Shown piece by piece: positions 46,654 through 54,809 of a stretch of 55,512 nucleotides of DNA (the first letter of the stretch is position 1; each line of letters opens with the position of its first letter). The position numbers and the translations under genes are program-made. The DNA is taken from the NCBI GenBank assembly GCA_002791545.1, contig PFXG01000057.1, forward strand, positions 1-55,512, read 5' to 3'. Origin of the DNA: Zetaproteobacteria bacterium CG_4_9_14_3_um_filter_49_83 (GTDB lineage Bacteria; Pseudomonadota; Zetaproteobacteria; Mariprofundales; Mariprofundaceae). The notes beneath the pieces were generated by a model. That model saw only the letters and a program-made list of their open reading frames with translations. It did no database searches and had not been told where the DNA came from.

Positions 46654-47421
46654 TCACGCCTTCTCTTGATTCATCGAACGCCAGTCGATGCGGCCATCGA
46701 CCACTTCACCGACCACCACAATCGCGGGTGAAACGGCGACAAGTTCTCCATCCATAGCCTGTCGCAACGAGCCGGTGATGCAGGATTCATTCGCCGTTCC
46801 GGCGGCGTGGATGATTGCAATGGATACGTCGGCGGCCAATCCTGCACCGATCAGCCGCCGGGCAATCTGTGGCAGGTTTTTCGCCCCCATGTAGAACACC
46901 AATACCGGAAATGCTGCCACCAGTGCAGGCCAGTCGATGCGGCTTTCTTCATGCGCTTCATGACCGGTGAGAAAGGCCAGTGAGGCGTTGGTGGTGCGAT
47001 CTGTCACCGGAATTCCCGCCAGTGCTGGCGCGGCAATGCCCGAAGTGATGCCCGGAATAACACGAAAGCGAATACCCGCCGCTGCCAGCGCGCGCATCTC
47101 TTCGCCGCCGCGACCGAAGACAAACGGATCACCGCCCTTCAGACGCACCACCCGTTTCTGCTGCTGTGCCAGTTGCACCATGGTCTGACAAATATCCTGC
47201 TGATCGGCAGACGGGCGACCGCCGCGTTTACCGGCGCAGATAAGTTCGGCGGCCGGGTTGGCTAATGCCAGAATCTCATCGGAGACCAGCGCGTCATAAA
47301 CAATCACATCGCAATCGGCAATCAAACGAAACGCCGCCATGGTCAGTAAATCGGCATCACCGGGACCGGCTCCAACCAGGGCCACTTCTCCGGGACTTAA
47401 CGGACTAGCAAGTTTCAGCAT
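46654..47421 (-). CDS. cobA: Uroporphyrinogen-III C-methyltransferase
   Basis: SUMT of 255 residues that uses SAM to make precorrin-2, the branch point to siroheme and B12. The motifs are GAGPGDADLLT (P-loop-like SAM site), AELICAGKRGG, RLKGGDPFVFGRGGEE and VIPGITSGIAAPALAGIPVTDR. I chose ATG at 47421 because the conserved N-terminus follows; it overlaps the cbiX end by 17 nt. Last of the btuFCD-btuR-cbiX-cobA run. Confidence 0.93.
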   Translation of the reverse strand: MLKLASPLSPGEVALVGAGPGDADLLTMAAFRLIADCDVIVYDALVSDEILALANPAAELICAGKRGGRPSADQQDICQTMVQLAQQQKRVVRLKGGDPFVFGRGGEEMRALAAAGIRFRVIPGITSGIAAPALAGIPVTDRTTNASLAFLTGHEAHEESRIDWPALVAAFPVLVFYMGAKNLPQIARRLIGAGLAADVSIAIIHAAGTANESCITGSLRQAMDGELVAVSPAIVVVGEVVDGRIDWRSMNQEKA

Positions 47422-48046
47422 CAGTTGTTCCTGCAATAAATTGATCCGCCAGCAAGGCCGCGAAACCGTCCAGTTCCGCCAGTGGCGGCATAATGCGCAG
47501 ATCGCTCCCATCCACGTCTTTTAGACATTCATCCAGGCTATGCCCGGCAAACAGCAGCATCGGCTGTATCACCACCGGCCTTAAAGTTTTTCCTGTTCCC
47601 TGTAGCACAGGCAACACATCCGCCACCCGGGGGCAGCCGTGCAGCGTTGCCATACCATGGCAGGAAAAGGATTTCGCCTGCGCGTACAGCGCGGCGACGA
47701 TTTTCTCGAAGCCTGTAAAGCGATAGACGACGAACAACGCCTGCACGCGTTTGCTTTGCTGCTGCATCTGCTCCACCACCAGCGCCGCCAGCGCATCGGC
47801 GCAGCCTGCCAGCGATGGCAGTAATCTGGCGTTTGAGCGCTCGATCAGACGCGGCACATCCTGCCGCATATGTGTACCTTCCCCCAACAACAGCGGCAAC
47901 ACCACGGCATCTTCCGGTAAACACTCGTCAGACAAATACGCCGTGCCAACCGGCTCACCGAGTAAGGCTGATACCTGTCCAGCCAGACGCTCAAGCTGCC
48001 CGGCATACGCGGCATAACTTGAACCATGGGCCAGCAATACATTCAT
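47405..48046 (-). CDS. cbiX: CbiX-family sirohydrochlorin chelatase-like protein
   Basis: Protein of 213 residues. The first half carries LLAHGSS with a metal-binding His, and the second LLFAGHSLDECLKD with another; both match the CbiX/CbiK/SirB chelatase fold. In B12 producers it inserts cobalt into sirohydrochlorin. The neighbourhood fits that role, although a ferrochelatase role for siroheme is possible. The ATG overlaps the btuR stop by one base (TGATG) and the end overlaps cobA, so translation is chained. Confidence 0.82.
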   Translation of the reverse strand: MNVLLAHGSSYAAYAGQLERLAGQVSALLGEPVGTAYLSDECLPEDAVVLPLLLGEGTHMRQDVPRLIERSNARLLPSLAGCADALAALVVEQMQQQSKRVQALFVVYRFTGFEKIVAALYAQAKSFSCHGMATLHGCPRVADVLPVLQGTGKTLRPVVIQPMLLFAGHSLDECLKDVDGSDLRIMPPLAELDGFAALLADQFIAGTTDAETC

Positions 48047-48582
48047 CAGAATTCCACCCCCTGTTCAGCCTTGATACCCTGATCAAATGCATGCTTCACC
48101 TTGGTCATATGCGTCACGGTATCGGCGTATTCAATCACTTCCGTCGCCGCATCACGGCCGGTAAACACCAGATGCATCCACGCCGGTCGCTCGGCTTGCA
48201 GGAACTCGACAATCTCAGCCCCCGCCAACCAGCCATAGCCACAGCAATAATTGATCTCGTCCAGCACCACCAGATCGAATTCGCGGGATCGGATTTTCTC
48301 CTGGGCAAAGGCCCATATTTCGCGTGTGGTTTTGATATCCTGCTCAGGATTTTTGGTATCCCAGGTGAAACCGTCACCCAGCGCATGCCATTCTATATTG
48401 TCGAATTTCTCTGCCGCCCGTTGCTCACCTGTTTGCCACTTGCCCTTGATGAACTGGATCACGCACACCTTCATGCCCCAACCCGCCGCACGAAACACCA
48501 CGCCAAAAGCCGATGATGATTTACCCTTGCTCTCGCCCGTATTAACGATCATTACGCCCTGTCTGTTTTCACGCTTCTTCAT
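48046..48582 (-). CDS. btuR: Corrinoid adenosyltransferase (CobO/BtuR)
   Basis: ATP:cob(I)alamin adenosyltransferase of 178 residues that makes the active adenosyl form. The P-loop-like start is VNTGESKGKSSSAFG (slightly diverged from GxGKGKTTAA). Further motifs are RAAGWGMKVCVIQFIKG, FDLVVLDEINY and VFTGRDA. ATG at 48582 with GGAG 4 nt before; it overlaps the btuD end by 14 nt. Links uptake to cofactor assembly. Confidence 0.92.
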   Translation of the reverse strand: MKKRENRQGVMIVNTGESKGKSSSAFGVVFRAAGWGMKVCVIQFIKGKWQTGEQRAAEKFDNIEWHALGDGFTWDTKNPEQDIKTTREIWAFAQEKIRSREFDLVVLDEINYCCGYGWLAGAEIVEFLQAERPAWMHLVFTGRDAATEVIEYADTVTHMTKVKHAFDQGIKAEQGVEF

Positions 48583-49315
48583 CGTACTCCCTGTACAACG
48601 GCCGCAAATCGCGACCACTGCCCTGCAAGCTCACGCCAAATACAGGTGCCAATCGTTCGGCTGTCAACATCTCCAGCGCCTTGCCGACGCAAATGCCGCC
48701 CTTGCCATCCAGTAACACCACCGTATCGGCCACCGCTGCCGCATGCTGCAAATCGTGCAATACGCTAAACACCAGTCGCCCATGCCGTGCCTCGCGCCGT
48801 ATCAATTTCAGACAATCCACCTGATGTCGCATATCAAGATGCGCCGTTGGCTCATCCAGCAATAACACAGGGCAATCGCGCACCATCACGGCGGCAATCT
48901 CGGCGCGTTGCCGTTCGCCACTGGACAGTGCCCCCAGAGACCGTCCTGCCAGAGCCTGCAATTGCATGTGCGTCAGTGCGACATCGATGTCGGCGGCCGT
49001 AGCGCTTGTCGCATTCGCCGCCAGTTCCAGCCGTTGCCTGACCGTCAGACCGAACTCGGTCGGCGGCAGTTCGCCCTGCCAGGCAATCAGCTGCGCCAGC
49101 TCATGTTTCGAGCAGGCGGCCATGCTTGTTCCGTGATACCGCACATCGCCGGAATCCGCTGCATGCAAACCCGCCAGCGCCAGCAGCAGCGTTGATTTAC
49201 CTGCCCCGTTCGGCCCGAGAATAACCACCACTTCACCCGCCTTCGCCTGCATCGACAGCTCAGCGAATAGCCTTTTATCGCCCCGCGACAGTGATAACTG
49301 CTGAATCTGCATCAT
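48569..49315 (-). CDS. btuD: Vitamin B12 ABC transporter ATPase BtuD
   Basis: ATP-binding subunit of about 248 residues. Walker A is GPNGAGKST, signature LSSGERQRAEIA, Walker B LLLDEPTAHLD, and the switch His is in VLHDLQHA. It drives B12 import with BtuC and BtuF. Its ATG at 49315 (or the next codon) overlaps the btuC stop. Without the receptor context it could equally be a hemin or siderophore ATPase, but the neighbours make B12 clear. Confidence 0.92.
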   Translation of the reverse strand: MMQIQQLSLSRGDKRLFAELSMQAKAGEVVVILGPNGAGKSTLLLALAGLHAADSGDVRYHGTSMAACSKHELAQLIAWQGELPPTEFGLTVRQRLELAANATSATAADIDVALTHMQLQALAGRSLGALSSGERQRAEIAAVMVRDCPVLLLDEPTAHLDMRHQVDCLKLIRREARHGRLVFSVLHDLQHAAAVADTVVLLDGKGGICVGKALEMLTAERLAPVFGVSLQGSGRDLRPLYREYDEEA

Positions 49316-50265
49316 GATGTGCGCCGCAACAGCAACCACAAAAATACCGGCACACCGATCATCGCAGTCAGCACGCCAACCGGCAATTCAGCCGGTGCAA
49401 TCACCATGCGCGCCGCACTATCGGCCATGATCAACAACAGGCCGCCACCAAAGGCCGAGGCAATCAGCACGCTCCGGTGCAAACTGCCAAACAGCAAACG
49501 CATCAGATGCGGCACGACCAGTCCGACAAAGCCAATCGTGCCGGCTGCCGTCACCGCTATCGCCGTCACCGCCGAAGCCAGCAACAGCAATTGGCGGCGT
49601 AAACGGTAAACGTCGACGCCCAAAGCCTCTGCATGTTTTTCGCCCAGCAGCAATTTATCCAGCGATAGTGACAACAACAAACCACACGCCAGCGCCACCG
49701 CCCAGGCCAGCAACAGCGACCAGCCCGGCAACAGTGAATTCGACAAATCACCCATCATCCACGCATAAGCACGCACCACGCCGCGCTCCGGCAACAGCGC
49801 AATCAGCAGCATCAGCACAGCTCCCCAGAAGGCCGCCAGCACCACACCGGCCAACAGCAAGCGCGCCGTACCCAGATGCGCAAAGGCCAGCACCACCGCA
49901 ATACCCACCCATGCCCCGATAAATGCGCCGATGGACATCACCCAGGCAGCATCAGGAAACAGCGCCATGGCGGAAATTGCCCCGACAGCAGCACTTCCGG
50001 CCACGCCCAGCACATACGGCTCGGCCAGCGGATTGCCCAGCAGCACCTGAAACCATGCCCCGGCCAGCGCCAGCAAACCGCCCACGGCAAAGGCCGTCAG
50101 AATTCGCGGCCAGCGTAATTCCCAGACAATGCGCGAGGCCATGTCATCACCCGGACTCAGTGGGTTAATCCAGTGCTCGCCCATGCCCAGCGCCAGTCCG
50201 CCCACCAGCAGACTCGCAGCGAGCAATACCGGCAATAGCAGCCATGGATTTTCTCTAATGTTCAA
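49312..50265 (-). CDS. btuC: Vitamin B12 ABC transporter permease BtuC
   Basis: FecCD-family permease of 317 residues with about ten hydrophobic helices. Motifs include RILTAFAVGGLLALAGAWFQ, NPLAEPYVLGVAGSAAVG and GTIGFVGLVVPHLMRL. I place the start at a TTG (50265) because AAGGA stands 7 nt before it and the protein then begins MNIRENPW. An ATG further upstream would add 15 residues that lie within btuF. It overlaps btuF and btuD. Confidence 0.92.
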   Translation of the reverse strand: MNIRENPWLLLPVLLAASLLVGGLALGMGEHWINPLSPGDDMASRIVWELRWPRILTAFAVGGLLALAGAWFQVLLGNPLAEPYVLGVAGSAAVGAISAMALFPDAAWVMSIGAFIGAWVGIAVVLAFAHLGTARLLLAGVVLAAFWGAVLMLLIALLPERGVVRAYAWMMGDLSNSLLPGWSLLLAWAVALACGLLLSLSLDKLLLGEKHAEALGVDVYRLRRQLLLLASAVTAIAVTAAGTIGFVGLVVPHLMRLLFGSLHRSVLIASAFGGGLLLIMADSAARMVIAPAELPVGVLTAMIGVPVFLWLLLRRTS

Positions 50266-51082
50266 ATGTTTGTCCTTGCGATAGTTGCTGATACAAATCT
50301 TCCATGCCATCGAGCAGGCGCGGGCCCGGCCGGTGCATCAGATCAGGATTGACCGCAATCACGCGCACATCCTGTCCCAGCCATTTCTGCCAGAATGCCT
50401 GTCGCTCTGCCACATCGCGATTTTCCGACGGAATCACAACCACATCCGGCCGGGCTGCAATCACCGCCTCAACATTAACGCGCGGCGCTTCCAGCGCCAC
50501 ATCGCCAAATACATTTCTCAATCCCATCCGGTGCAGCACATCGTCGATGAACGAGCTTTTTCCTGCCGTCAGCAACGGCTCGGCCCATATCTCATAAAAT
50601 ACGCTGGCTTGCTGAGGGCCCCCCGGCGGTGCCTTCAGCTTATCCAGCCGCTGCTGCAAAGCCTCGGCCAGTGCATCCGCCTGCTTTTGATGCCCGGTCT
50701 CCGCACCAATGCGGCAAATCTCCGTCAGCACCTCATCCACCCGCCGGGGATAGCTGGCAACCACCTTCACCCCCAGATCGCGCAACTTACTGGCACCGGG
50801 GATACTCTCATCCATCACAATCGCCATCGTCGGCTCCAGCGCCAGCGCCGCTTCCACATTAATCCGCTCATAACTGCCAACACGCGGCAAAGCGAGGACC
50901 GCTTGCGGATAATCGCAATAACTCACCGCCCCCACCACATCCTCGCCAGCGCCAATCGCATAAAGGATTTCACAGGCATGCGGAGCCAGCGCCAGAATAC
51001 GCTCCCCCGCCCACGCCGGACTCGCCAGACACAATCCCGGCAACAGAACCCACAAATATTTCAGTTTTTGAATCAACGTCAT
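50255..51082 (-). CDS. btuF: Periplasmic vitamin B12-binding protein BtuF
   Basis: Class III substrate-binding protein of about 275 residues. A signal peptide is visible (YLWVLLPGLCLASPAWA, cut before GER). The family residues are RILALAPHACEILYAIGAGEDVVGAVSYCDYP, RVGSYERINVEAALALEPT and FIDDVLHRMGLRNVFGD. It delivers corrinoid to BtuCD. I chose ATG at 51082 so that the signal peptide is at the N-terminus; the frame is open for a further 34 codons upstream. First gene of the uptake operon. Confidence 0.92.
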   Translation of the reverse strand: MTLIQKLKYLWVLLPGLCLASPAWAGERILALAPHACEILYAIGAGEDVVGAVSYCDYPQAVLALPRVGSYERINVEAALALEPTMAIVMDESIPGASKLRDLGVKVVASYPRRVDEVLTEICRIGAETGHQKQADALAEALQQRLDKLKAPPGGPQQASVFYEIWAEPLLTAGKSSFIDDVLHRMGLRNVFGDVALEAPRVNVEAVIAARPDVVVIPSENRDVAERQAFWQKWLGQDVRVIAVNPDLMHRPGPRLLDGMEDLYQQLSQGQTFEH

Positions 51083-51299
51083 CACGGATGACAACTTAGC
51101 GCCATGCATGCACGAAACAAGCACGGAGCAATTTCTGGCATCAAACACTTCTGGCAAATGTTGGCTCATGTCAACCCTCGTCACTGCGAACGCATGTAAG
51201 GTAATTTTGTGTAATCATCAAAGATTTACACGCTCACCACAGATTCGTTCACAATGACGAATGCCCAAAAAGTAAAAAAACATCAGATTTATTTTCACC

Positions 51300-51319
51300 A
51301 ATCATCAATATTGATGATT
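51300..51319. promoter_or_regulatory. Perfect 20-bp palindrome upstream of btuF
   Basis: AATCATCAAT-ATTGATGATT is perfectly symmetrical. The half-site AATCATCAA recurs at 51213, closer to btuF. It could be an operator for a regulator of the btuFCD operon. No gene lies in 51185-51395. Confidence 0.5.
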
Positions 51320-51395
51320 ACAAGCTGTTTCGGGAGGTTCATTGTTTCGGACATGTTTGATCTGCAAAAGGGGAAGAGTGATGAACGTGGCTAAG

Positions 51396-51500
51396 ATTGA
51401 ATTAGATATTATGTCCCCCAGAATTCAAATTGATAAGTAAAACCCGGACATCCCGAATTTGATCCAGCAAATGTGTAAATGTCAAAGCTGACCCGGACTT
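51396..51500. mobile_element. End of an inserted element that replaced the intI 3' end
   Basis: The integrase homology stops at 51501. The sequence from there to 51396 is unrelated to integrases and ends with TATTATGTCCCC, also found next to the dead Y1 transposase at 43897-43908. This suggests the residue of a REP-type element or of a deletion bordered by one. Confidence 0.5.
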
Positions 51501-52676
51501 ATAGTTAGCCGCCAGCAGATGGCTGGCGAAGCTGTGGCGCAAAGTGTGTGCTGAGGCGCGTTTGGTAATCTGGGCCTTGCGAACAGATCTCTTGAACGCC
51601 TTCTGAAAGGTGGACTCATGCACATGGTAGCGTCTTAATTCGCCGGACTTCGGAACCTTCGTCAAACCGGAGGCCGGAAAAAACCACTGCCAGCCAAAAT
51701 CCAGCGCCGCAGAGCGATATTTCTTCTCCAGCATGGAGGGTAAAAACACACCCCGGAAACCGATCTCCAGATCGCGAGTATGCAGGCTCTTCAGTTCCTC
51801 AACATGCTGCTGCATTGGTGATTGCAGCGAATCAGGCAGCGGCAGCGTTCGATCCTTTCCGCCCTTACCGTTGTGAATAATCACCTTGCCAGCATCAAAA
51901 TCGACATCCTGAATCCGCAGCTTCAGCCCCTCATTCAGCCGCAGGCCGCAGCCATAGAGAAGCGAAGCAATCAGCGCAAAAGGCGGCTCCAGAAGTTCGA
52001 TGATGGCATCAATTTCATGCCTTGCCAGCACCACCGGAATGTAGGCTTTCCGCTTTGCGCGTACGACGCCCTCAAGATGTGCAAACTCCTTTTCCAGTAC
52101 ATGTCGAAATAGAAACAGAAGAGTATTAAACGCCTGGTTCTGTGTTGAAGCAGCCACCTCTTTTTCTACAGCCAGGTGGGTGAGAAAGGCCTTCACATCC
52201 GTCATCTCAATCGTTTCGGGATCTCTGCTGCCAATGAATCCCTGAAATTTGCGAATCCACCCTCGATAGGTGGAAAGTGTCTTCGGGGAGTAGTGGCGCA
52301 CTCTGATAGCATTTTCCAGCCGCTGGTATAGCAATGGCCATGTAAGTTGCTCTGATAGCTCATGTGGCGTTATTTGAGGAGAGGCAATAGCAGGATTCAT
52401 ATCAGCGTCACTGGTCACTACACTGTTCATATGAAGATATCCGCCAACTGCCCGCCACGCCTCCTTGCGAGCAGCAGGTGACTGATTTTTCTCTGCCAGC
52501 TTAGTATCGAATGCCAGGCGACTCTTTTCAGTGCCTAAAGGGTGGGAGTATTTATGGCAGAAATCAAAGTAAAAACGTAGCCATTTTAGATAATTAGCCT
52601 GTTCCCGCTGGCTAACACCCCATTGATCCATCAGTGCAATAAATCGCTGCCTGACCTCATCTGGTAAAGACCTCAT
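51402..52676 (-). CDS. intI: Integron integrase IntI, C-terminally truncated
   Basis: Tyrosine recombinase of 424 residues. An N-terminal extension of about 85 residues precedes the SAM-like core-binding domain (AIRVRHYSPKTLSTYRGWIRKF). The catalytic domain has Arg in YGCGLRLNEGLKLR, the integron-specific patch FGWQWFFPASGL ... HVHESTFQKAFKRSV, and box II HTLRHSFASHLL. After LLAANY the usual GHxDVxTTxIYTH box with the second His/catalytic Tyr is missing and replaced by 33 unrelated residues. It is therefore probably inactive. Oriented away from the cassettes, as usual in integrons. Confidence 0.88.
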   Translation of the reverse strand: MRSLPDEVRQRFIALMDQWGVSQREQANYLKWLRFYFDFCHKYSHPLGTEKSRLAFDTKLAEKNQSPAARKEAWRAVGGYLHMNSVVTSDADMNPAIASPQITPHELSEQLTWPLLYQRLENAIRVRHYSPKTLSTYRGWIRKFQGFIGSRDPETIEMTDVKAFLTHLAVEKEVAASTQNQAFNTLLFLFRHVLEKEFAHLEGVVRAKRKAYIPVVLARHEIDAIIELLEPPFALIASLLYGCGLRLNEGLKLRIQDVDFDAGKVIIHNGKGGKDRTLPLPDSLQSPMQQHVEELKSLHTRDLEIGFRGVFLPSMLEKKYRSAALDFGWQWFFPASGLTKVPKSGELRRYHVHESTFQKAFKRSVRKAQITKRASAHTLRHSFASHLLAANYKSGSALTFTHLLDQIRDVRVLLINLNSGGHNI

Positions 52677-52785
52677 GCAATAAGTGTATTTCCGTATATC
52701 AATAAATCAACAATAATATATGGAACATTAGCCAATCAAACCTTGACATCGATGTCATAAAGCCTTTTTATTCATAAGGTTACAA

Positions 52786-52814
52786 GTGACCAAGAGGTGC
52801 TTGTTCCGTATAAT
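52786..52814 (+). promoter_or_regulatory. Probable cassette promoter
   Basis: GTGACC (52786-52791), a 17-nt spacer and a perfect TATAAT (52809-52814) stand just before the attI-like point and read into the cassettes. A second possible -35, TTGACA at 52743, has no good -10. The other bases of 52677-52785 show nothing. Confidence 0.65.
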
Positions 52815-52819
52815 AATTA

Positions 52820-52826
52820 GTTAAGT
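52820..52826 (+). other. attI-like recombination point
   Basis: GTTAAGT fits the core GTTRRRY. It lies between the divergent intI and the first cassette, where attI should be. It marks the insertion boundary of cassette 1. Confidence 0.6.
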
Positions 52827-53484
52827 GCTCAAAATCGCAGAATATGCGCAAACCTTAAGGGGAGCTAATTTGTTTGATATAAACAATCACATAGTAAAAA
52901 TTTCAGACACAAAAATAGATGCTGTCGTAAAGCCGGCTTTTAAGTTCTTTGAGGGAACGCCTTACTTCCAGCTCAACAATTTACCAAGATTTAATGGAGC
53001 CGGGGTTTATGCGCTATTTCTCAAAGTAACTGACGGGACATGCTATCAAGGAAGTTTACCCCCGATGCATCCTGTCTATGTTGGCAAGGCAGTTCCATCT
53101 GGCACAAGGCAGGGCTTGAGAAGCGGAGATGGAGCTGCATTGAGATCAAGGCTAATGAAACACTTAAGAAGTATTGACCAAGCCGAGAATTTAAAGAATG
53201 AAGACTTCCTTTGTAGGTTCATGATTCTACAAGGCAGGGCCACTGACATGATCGGCGCTATGGAATCGTACTTAATACGACAATACGGACCATTATGGAA
53301 CTCATATATTGATGGTTTTGGCATTAACGCCCCCGGAGCTGGAAGATACAATCAATCCCCATCTGAATGGGATACTCTCCATAACGGTCGGTATTATGCA
53401 GCGCAACTTACTGGGCAGCCGCGAGAAAAAGAAGTAATCTTACAAAAGATCAAAGCGTACAAACTGCCAAAACAGGAAATTTAA
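52825..53484 (+). CDS. Eco29kI-family GIY-YIG restriction endonuclease
   Basis: Type II restriction enzyme of 219 residues. The GIY-YIG active-site elements known from Eco29kI are all seen in order: Tyr in GAGVYALFL, Tyr in HPVYVGKAVP, Arg and His in LRSRLMKHLRS, Glu in GAMESYLIRQY and Asn in PLWNSYIDGFG. Eco29kI cuts CCGCGG; the same target here is likely but not proven. The start is GTG at 52825, inside the attI/cassette junction. A TTG at 52870 with AAGGGGAG upstream is a strong alternative. The methylase gene follows after 5 nt. Confidence 0.9.
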   Translation: MLKIAEYAQTLRGANLFDINNHIVKISDTKIDAVVKPAFKFFEGTPYFQLNNLPRFNGAGVYALFLKVTDGTCYQGSLPPMHPVYVGKAVPSGTRQGLRSGDGAALRSRLMKHLRSIDQAENLKNEDFLCRFMILQGRATDMIGAMESYLIRQYGPLWNSYIDGFGINAPGAGRYNQSPSEWDTLHNGRYYAAQLTGQPREKEVILQKIKAYKLPKQEI

Positions 53485-53489
53485 AATAT

Positions 53490-54650
53490 ATGCGAGAACT
53501 AAATTCAATTGAGCTTTTTGCTGGGGCAGGTGGTTTGGCAATTGGCCTTCATGGAGCTGGCTTTTCACCTAAAGCGATCGTCGAGTTTAATGAAGATGCT
53601 TGTCAGACCATTCGCTCCAACAAAATATTTAATTATGGAGCTGGGCTTTACGAAGGTGATGTAACAAAATTTGACTATTTAAGTGTGAATGAAACTATTG
53701 ATCTCGTTTCCGGTGGCCCGCCGTGCCAACCATTTTCTTTGGGTGGCAAAGCAAAAGGATATAATGACTCAAGGGATATGTTTCCAGAGGCCGTTCGCGC
53801 AATACGTGAAAAAAAACCACGTGCGTTTGTCTTTGAAAATGTGAAGGGACTACTAAGGAAGAGTTTTTTTGAATATTTTGAGTACATCGTTTTACAGCTA
53901 CAGTATCCGTCAATTTTCAAAAATCCAAAGGAAAATTGGCAAGATCACCGCGCAAGACTTGAGCGTTATCACACACAAAACAAACATACCGAGCTTGAAT
54001 ACAATGTCGTCTATCGTTTAGTCAATGCGGCTGACTACGGCGTGCCACAGAAGAGGGAACGTGTTTTTATTGTTGGGTTTCGTTCTGACATTAATGCCAA
54101 ATGGACATTCCCTGAGCCAACACACTCAGAGGATGCATTACTTTGGGATAAATGGATAACAAAACAATATTGGGCACGGCACAAAACTAACTATCCAATA
54201 ATAAGTGAAAAAGAACGGAGCTTGATTCAAAAGCTAAACAACAAGTATGGAATGTTCGAGCCACGGCATAAGCCGTGGGTAACTGTCCGAGATGCTCTAT
54301 CAAATCTACCAGATCCGAAATCTCCAAAGGCTAAGTTATATAATCATCATGAGTTTAAGGATGGCGCCAAAACCTATCCGGGGCATACTGGCAGTTATAT
54401 AGACGAGCCATCTAAGGCATTAAAGGCCGGTGGGCACGGAGTTCCTGGCGGTGAGAACATGATTCGCTTTGAAGATGGTAGTGTTCGTTACTTTACAGTT
54501 CGTGAAAGCGCAAGAATTCAAACATTTCCGGACACTTTTGTTTTTCGAGGAGCATGGGGGGAGGTAATGCGCCAGCTTGGAAATGCCGTTCCTTCTGACC
54601 TCAGTAAAGTGGTTGGGCAATCAATTTTTCACGCTCTTAATTCTAAATAA
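53490..54650 (+). CDS. DNA (cytosine-5) methyltransferase of the Eco29kI-like system
   Basis: C5-methyltransferase of 386 residues protecting the host from the paired endonuclease. The conserved motifs in order: I FAGAGGLAIG, IV GGPPCQPFSLGG with the catalytic Cys, VI FENVKGL, VIII QKRERVFIVGF, then the target-recognition stretch, IX RESARIQTFP and X LGNAVPS. Stop lies 4 bp before the attC site, as expected for the last gene of a cassette. AT-rich and without a strong ribosome-binding site, so probably coupled to the nuclease gene. Confidence 0.93.
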   Translation: MRELNSIELFAGAGGLAIGLHGAGFSPKAIVEFNEDACQTIRSNKIFNYGAGLYEGDVTKFDYLSVNETIDLVSGGPPCQPFSLGGKAKGYNDSRDMFPEAVRAIREKKPRAFVFENVKGLLRKSFFEYFEYIVLQLQYPSIFKNPKENWQDHRARLERYHTQNKHTELEYNVVYRLVNAADYGVPQKRERVFIVGFRSDINAKWTFPEPTHSEDALLWDKWITKQYWARHKTNYPIISEKERSLIQKLNNKYGMFEPRHKPWVTVRDALSNLPDPKSPKAKLYNHHEFKDGAKTYPGHTGSYIDEPSKALKAGGHGVPGGENMIRFEDGSVRYFTVRESARIQTFPDTFVFRGAWGEVMRQLGNAVPSDLSKVVGQSIFHALNSK

Positions 54651-54654
54651 AAGC

Positions 54655-54726
54655 ACTTAACAAGGCGCTGCACTCGGACGGCAATTCCGCTGCGCTCCAT
54701 TGCCGCCGGTGAGCTTGTCGTTAGCT
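54655..54726 (+). other. attC site of cassette 1
   Basis: ACTTAAC (54655-54661) and GTTAGCT (54720-54726) are the outer core sites. Between them CTCGGaCGGCAAT pairs with ATTGCCGcCGGtGAG around a 14-bp loop. The arrangement of unpaired bases is typical of attC. Confidence 0.88.
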
Positions 54727-54809
54727 GCGCAAGAAAACCAAAACCAATTTGGTCTCAGTTAGTAGTGATATGAGTTGGCAAACAGAAACAAAGGCAAGGA
54801 TGGTGAGGC

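Noticed and set aside
50285-51091. 268-codon plus-strand frame opposite btuF
   Set aside because: His/Arg/Gln-rich composition is typical of an antisense shadow, and BtuF is well supported.
51185-51300. Second cobalamin riboswitch upstream of btuF
   Set aside because: No B12 box or GCAGCCCCCGC-like core could be found there.
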